Source of the DNA: Opitutus terrae PB90-1
GTDB taxonomy: Bacteria; Verrucomicrobiota; Verrucomicrobiia; Opitutales; Opitutaceae
Reading direction: 5' to 3'
NCBI RefSeq assembly: GCF_000019965.1
Contig: NC_010571.1
Coordinates: 558,001 to 622,000 of the forward strand
DNA length: 64,000 bases
The notes under the pieces are model-generated. The model saw only the letters and a program-made list of their open reading frames with translations. It ran no database searches and was not told the DNA's origin. Both the position numbers and the translations under genes were made by a program. Shown piece by piece: positions 60,079 to 64,000 of the stretch; positions within the stretch are counted from its first letter, which is position 1, and the number at the start of each line of letters is the position of its first letter.

Positions 60079-61148
60079 GCCTCACGTCGCCCAACGATTC
60101 CGCCAGTTCCCGCCGGCCGACGCTGAAGGACGTGGCGCGCGAAGCGGGTTATCACATCACGACGATCTCGCTCGCGCTGCGCCAGCACCCGAGCATCCCG
60201 GAGGCGACGCGGAAGCGGATCCAGGAAATCGCCGACCGGATCGGCTACGAGCGCAACCCGGTGTATCACGCGCTCAGCCGGTTCCGGCAGCAAGGCACCG
60301 TGTGCGCGCCCGCACCGCGGATCGCCTACTTGGAAAACTTCGGACTCGGCTCAGGCAACCAGCGCTCGCCGCACCTCCAGGCCATCCTCGACGGCGCCTG
60401 CCGGCAGGCCGAGCTGCTCGGTTACCAAATCGATCCGCTCGCCGTCGGCGAGGACGACCACGACTCGCGCAGCCTCACCGGTTATCTGCGCGAGCACCAA
60501 ATCACCGGGATCGTGATGGGCTCGTTCATCCCCGGATTCGCGGAGATCGCGTTGAACTGGGACGATTATGCCGTGTGCAAGATTCACTCGCGGCACACCG
60601 AGCCGGCGGCCACGGTCGTCGGCAACGACCAGCTCCGCGAGGTGCGGCTGGCGTTTCGCCGGCTCGCCGCACTCGGCTACGAGCGCATCGGGCTCGCGGT
60701 CGGCCGCTCCGACGAGGATGCGTGTGGCCACCGGCATACCGCCGGCTATCTGATGGAAGAGGCGTCGCTGCCGCTCGAGCGGCGCGTGCCGCCGCTGCTG
60801 TTTCCCTACAACCTCAGCGAATCGGCGCTCGGCGGCATGATCGCGCGCTGGGTGCGACGCCACCGGCTCGACGCGGTGCTGTGCAATTGGGCGACGATCC
60901 GGACCATGCTTGAGCGCGAGGGGCTGCGCGTGCCCGACGATGTCGCCTGCGCCAGCCTGTGCATCTGCGATCCGCTCTCCGCGGCGATGGCCGGCGTCCG
61001 GCCGTATCTCAATCTCGTCGGCGAGCGCGCGGTCTCGATCGTGGTGGCGCAACTCAAGACGAGCGAACGCGGACTGCCCGAATTTCCTTCCTCGATTTAT
61101 GTCCAAAGTGTCTGGCAAGACGGCGACAGTGCTCCCCGGCGCAATTGA
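60075..61148 (+). CDS. LacI-family transcriptional regulator 1
   Basis: DNA-binding regulator of 357 residues. Helix-turn-helix at about 15-60: TLKDVAREAGYHITTISLAL then RQHPSIPEATRKRIQEIADR. The remainder is a sugar-binding-protein-like effector domain. Start ATG 60075 overlaps the TPR stop. It is followed by a paralogue overlapping by 50 bp. It likely controls this locus in response to a sugar, judging from family and position. Confidence 0.93.
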   Translation: MSLTSPNDSASSRRPTLKDVAREAGYHITTISLALRQHPSIPEATRKRIQEIADRIGYERNPVYHALSRFRQQGTVCAPAPRIAYLENFGLGSGNQRSPHLQAILDGACRQAELLGYQIDPLAVGEDDHDSRSLTGYLREHQITGIVMGSFIPGFAEIALNWDDYAVCKIHSRHTEPAATVVGNDQLREVRLAFRRLAALGYERIGLAVGRSDEDACGHRHTAGYLMEEASLPLERRVPPLLFPYNLSESALGGMIARWVRRHRLDAVLCNWATIRTMLEREGLRVPDDVACASLCICDPLSAAMAGVRPYLNLVGERAVSIVVAQLKTSERGLPEFPSSIYVQSVWQDGDSAPRRN

Positions 61149-62223
61149 CGGCGCTCTGCCGGCGAAGCGCTACTACACCCTGGCCGACATCGCGGCCAAG
61201 GCGGGGGTGCACGTCACCACGGTGTCACTGGCGCTGCGCGATCATCCGAGCATCCCGCCGGTGACGCGCACGCGGATCCGGAGCGTCGCGCGCGAGCTGG
61301 GCTACCGCCGCGACCCGTTGCTCGATGCGTTGAATTTTCACCGCGCCCGACAGACGCAGCAAACCCGCTCGGTCAGCTCGGCGTTCGTGGTGCACGCCGG
61401 CACGACGCGGTTGTTCGGCGGCAATCACTACCAGCCGCTCGTCTACGCCGGCGCGAAAGCCGCTGCGGAAGCGCGCGGCCACGCGCTCGATATTCTCGTG
61501 GTCGGACACGGGCACCTCGCGCCCGCCCGGCTCAACACGATCCTCAACGCGCGCGGCATCACCGGCGTGCTGCTCTCGACCTTCGAGATCGACATCGAAC
61601 AACTCGACCTCGACTGGGCGCAGTTCTGCGCCGTCAAGGTCGAGTGCCTCCACCTCACGCCGAATCTGGACGCCGTTTCCAACGACCAGCTGCAAGTCGC
61701 GCGACTGGCGATGCGGCAGCTACGCAAGCTCGGGTACCGGCGCATCGGGCTGGCCACGGCGCGTGAGGATCAGACTCGGCTCGGCGAGTCCTTCGGCATG
61801 GGCGTGTTGATCGAACAGGATTCGCTGCCGCAGGAGGAATGCGTGCCGCCGCTGATCTTCAGCCTCGCCGAGGTCCCCACGCTGCCGCGGCTGATTCCGG
61901 AATGGATGCGCGCCAACAAGGTGGACGTGATCATCTCGAACTGGAACGAGCTCTTCGACACGTTTGCCACCGCGGGCATCCGGCTGCCGGAGGACGTGGC
62001 GTTCGCGTCGTTGGATGTGCCGCCCAGCATGCCGCATATCGCGGGGGTGGTGCAGAATCACGGGTTGGTCGGCCAGCGCGCCATGGAGCAGCTCGCGATC
62101 ATGACCGACGCTTACCAACGCGGCGTGCCCGAGGCGCAGACCATCACCTACATTCCCGGCTACTGGCAGGACGGCGTCACGGCGCCAACTCGTCCGGGAC
62201 GCAACGGACGCGAGCCGCAGTAA
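61099..62223 (+). CDS. LacI-family transcriptional regulator 2
   Basis: 374 residues from ATG 61099, overlapping the preceding lacI gene by 50 bp in another frame; a later start would reduce the overlap. Helix-turn-helix YTLADIAAKAGVHVTTVSLA then LRDHPSIPPVTRTRIRSVAR. It is a paralogue of regulator 1: both carry TTxSLALRxHPSIP, GLVGxRA-like segments and a C-terminal WQDG. The TonB-dependent receptor gene follows after 234 bp. Confidence 0.92.
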   Translation: MSKVSGKTATVLPGAIDGALPAKRYYTLADIAAKAGVHVTTVSLALRDHPSIPPVTRTRIRSVARELGYRRDPLLDALNFHRARQTQQTRSVSSAFVVHAGTTRLFGGNHYQPLVYAGAKAAAEARGHALDILVVGHGHLAPARLNTILNARGITGVLLSTFEIDIEQLDLDWAQFCAVKVECLHLTPNLDAVSNDQLQVARLAMRQLRKLGYRRIGLATAREDQTRLGESFGMGVLIEQDSLPQEECVPPLIFSLAEVPTLPRLIPEWMRANKVDVIISNWNELFDTFATAGIRLPEDVAFASLDVPPSMPHIAGVVQNHGLVGQRAMEQLAIMTDAYQRGVPEAQTITYIPGYWQDGVTAPTRPGRNGREPQ

Positions 62224-62270
62224 CCTCCGGCTCGAGAGCCTGAATCCATCACCGGACGAACTACCGTCCG

Positions 62271-62300
62271 CGGGGTCAGACTATAGTGTTAGAGTCGCGA
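62271..62300. repeat. Possible REP remnant
   Basis: cggggtcagactatagtgtt then agagtcgcga. The ggggtcag core is the same as the first eight bases of the RAYT element termini at 18012 and 19013. It lies in the 234-bp spacer before the TonB receptor gene, with no transposase nearby. Confidence 0.4.
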
Positions 62301-62457
62301 ACTTTTTGCACCCTACGGGCCGCTGCCGCTGAGTGCCCGGCAGTTACCCCGATTTGTCGGCCGTCCACCCCGGCCTACCCACCACTCACCGTTTACCTGT
62401 CCGTTTTGCCTACCCCCGCCGGCCATCAGGTCGGCGCATGTCGCAAACAGAAGCCAA

Positions 62458-64000
62458 ATGAACGATCGACCACCACCCAACCAAACAGCAAGTCACGCCG
62501 GTCCATTCCGGACTGGCTTTTTGCTCGCGCTCGCGGCGCTCTGCAGCGTCGCGGTGCAAGCACAAACCACCGCCCCTGCCACGGCCACTCCCGCTGCGGA
62601 TGACGACGAAGTCGTGAAGCTTGATGCCTTCACGGTCTCGACGGACCGCGACGTGGGTTACCGGGCCACCAACTCCATCGCAGGTACCCGCACCAACACG
62701 CCCATCAAGGACGTGCCGTTGAACATCCAGGTCTTCACCAAGGACCTCGCCGAGGACCTGTTGATCAAAAATCAAGTCCAGTTCGAAACGTACAACGCCT
62801 CCCTCGTGGCCGGCGGTATCGACGTGTTCTCGGACAATCACATTCAGCAGCCGTACGAGCAGTTCCTCTATCGCGGTTTCAAGCAGAACTGGGGTCTGCG
62901 CGACGGCGTGCGTGAATACGACCCGGTCGATTCCCAAGGCCTTGCCCGCGTCGAAGTCGTGAAGGGTCCGGCCGCCGCGCTCTACGGCCTCGCCTACCCC
63001 GGCGGCATCATGCAGAACATCAGTAAGACGGTCGAGCTGGAGAAGAACTTCACGAGCCTCCGTCTCACTGGCGGCATGTATGGCGACTATCGCGCCACCG
63101 CCGATATCAACGCCACGGGAACGATTGCCGGACAAAAGATCGGCGTCCGCTTCAATGGCGCGTACGAGAAGACGGAGGACAATCGCGAGCACTCGCAGGG
63201 TGACGTCCGGCTCTTGAACGTCGCCGTTGCCTGGCAGCCGACCGCCACCACGAAGCTCGAGTTCATGGCGGAAGACGGTTACCGCGCGAAGCCGAACGGC
63301 CTGGGCTATTTCCTGACCGGTGAGGCGGGCGCCGCTAACAACCAAGCCCAAATCCCGCTGCAGATCCTCAATCCCTCGATCGACTGGGATTGGAACTGGG
63401 CCAACGACAACAACCTCAACGTACTCGAAACCAAGCGCTACAAGGGCACGGTCACCCAGCAAATTGGCGAGGATGTCACCGTCCAAGCCTACTTGCAGTA
63501 CTCACGGCGCCTGGAAATTCCCGGCAATGGCTGGGACGCTTCAGGTTCGGGTGGCGCCAATGCTTGGGAATCGGCCAGCAGCGGCTGGGACCAGGCCACC
63601 AATACCATCCGCAGCACCTACAACTACCGTGACTGGGGCAACCAGATGCACGCCTACGGTGCGACCGCCGTCTACAAGCTGAACTTCGAGCAGATCAAGA
63701 ACACGTTCGCGTTCGGTGCGAACGTCTGGAAGGAAGATGAACTCTCGCGCCACAGCGCCCCGTTGAACCCGCTCGCGTCCGCGCTGGTTTATCCCGTCCA
63801 GATGGGCGTTCCGATCAACGTGCCTCCGTTCCCGCCGGCGGACCTCCAGCCCGACCTGACCGGTGGCAACGGCTACCACCACGAGGACAACTCGAACGAT
63901 TACTACTTCGTGAATTGGCAGGCCTCGATGTTCAACGATCGCCTGAAGACGAACATCGGCGTCAACAAGACGAACCTGAAAACGATCGCTTGGGACAATG
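62458..64000 (+). CDS. TonB-dependent outer-membrane receptor, 5' part only
   Basis: The first 514 codons are visible; the gene runs off the right edge. The signal peptide (MNDRPPPNQTASHAGPFRTG then FLLALAALCSVAVQA) is followed by VVKLDAFTVSTDRDVGYRAT, which may serve as a TonB-box-like start, and a plug domain with IAGTRTNTPIKDVPLNIQVF, YRGF and VEVVKGPAAALYGLAYPGG. The beta-barrel begins at about residue 200. It probably imports an oligosaccharide or siderophore; the two lacI genes upstream favour a sugar. A 7-codon open frame (MSQTEAK, 62438-62461) ends with ATGA overlapping this start. Confidence 0.93.
   Translation, partial: MNDRPPPNQTASHAGPFRTGFLLALAALCSVAVQAQTTAPATATPAADDDEVVKLDAFTVSTDRDVGYRATNSIAGTRTNTPIKDVPLNIQVFTKDLAEDLLIKNQVQFETYNASLVAGGIDVFSDNHIQQPYEQFLYRGFKQNWGLRDGVREYDPVDSQGLARVEVVKGPAAALYGLAYPGGIMQNISKTVELEKNFTSLRLTGGMYGDYRATADINATGTIAGQKIGVRFNGAYEKTEDNREHSQGDVRLLNVAVAWQPTATTKLEFMAEDGYRAKPNGLGYFLTGEAGAANNQAQIPLQILNPSIDWDWNWANDNNLNVLETKRYKGTVTQQIGEDVTVQAYLQYSRRLEIPGNGWDASGSGGANAWESASSGWDQATNTIRSTYNYRDWGNQMHAYGATAVYKLNFEQIKNTFAFGANVWKEDELSRHSAPLNPLASALVYPVQMGVPINVPPFPPADLQPDLTGGNGYHHEDNSNDYYFVNWQASMFNDRLKTNIGVNKTNLKTIAWDN

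Overview
The window is GC-rich chromosomal DNA from a Gram-negative bacterium that looks like a member of the Verrucomicrobiota, most likely the family Opitutaceae. The reasons are the large FG-GAP/ASPIC-UnbV proteins, a TonB-dependent receptor whose N-terminus has the style seen in that group, LacI-type regulators placed beside it, few Shine-Dalgarno motifs, and spacers full of palindromic repeats. This placement rests on recognising families, not on a search.

Layout. (1) 1-13509, minus strand: the complex I operon nuoBCDEFGHIJKLMN, with nuoN cut by the window edge and no nuoA at its head. Many spacers hold long stem-loops. (2) 13820-29767: two convergent accessory operons. The plus-strand one encodes a secreted acetylxylan-esterase-like enzyme, an FG-GAP lipoprotein and a TPR protein. 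The minus-strand one encodes an FG-GAP protein, a TPR protein and two giant FG-GAP/ASPIC-UnbV proteins. A REP-associated tyrosine transposase with 23-bp terminal inverted repeats sits between their 3' ends. (3) 29932-41955: housekeeping genes (RluA-type pseudouridine synthase, GH3-family enzyme, TlpA-like thioredoxin, LysR regulator, YggS, SirB1-like protein, AroE, prepilin peptidase, galactokinase, HU, YgfZ, DAHP synthase). (4) 41990-48393: a tetR-tolC-MFP-RND efflux operon with a palindromic operator candidate. (5) 48534-53733: malate dehydrogenase, two hypothetical genes, an AmpG-like MFS transporter and a small lipoprotein. (6) 53929-64000: a third accessory locus. Its minus-strand arm is an ASPIC-UnbV protein and a membrane-anchored FKBP. 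Its divergent plus-strand arm is a TPR protein, two overlapping LacI regulators and a TonB-dependent receptor running off the right edge.

How the parts fit. The three accessory loci share paralogous exported parts (calcium-loop propeller proteins, membrane-anchored TPR proteins). Many neighbouring genes overlap by 4 bp (ATGA or GTGA), which implies translational coupling. Presence of an esterase, LacI regulators and a TonB receptor suggests envelope functions tied to polysaccharide or oligosaccharide use, but the role of the FG-GAP/TPR/ASPIC set is unknown. This set is the best candidate here for an undescribed system.

The second theme is palindromic repeats. They fill spacers, and some lie inside genes. 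One identical 29-bp repeat is read in the same frame in nuoG and in an ASPIC-UnbV gene. A 64-bp element appears to have broken the original start of nuoH. Repeat or transposon ends also supply the stop codons of nuoM, a TPR gene and the FKBP gene.
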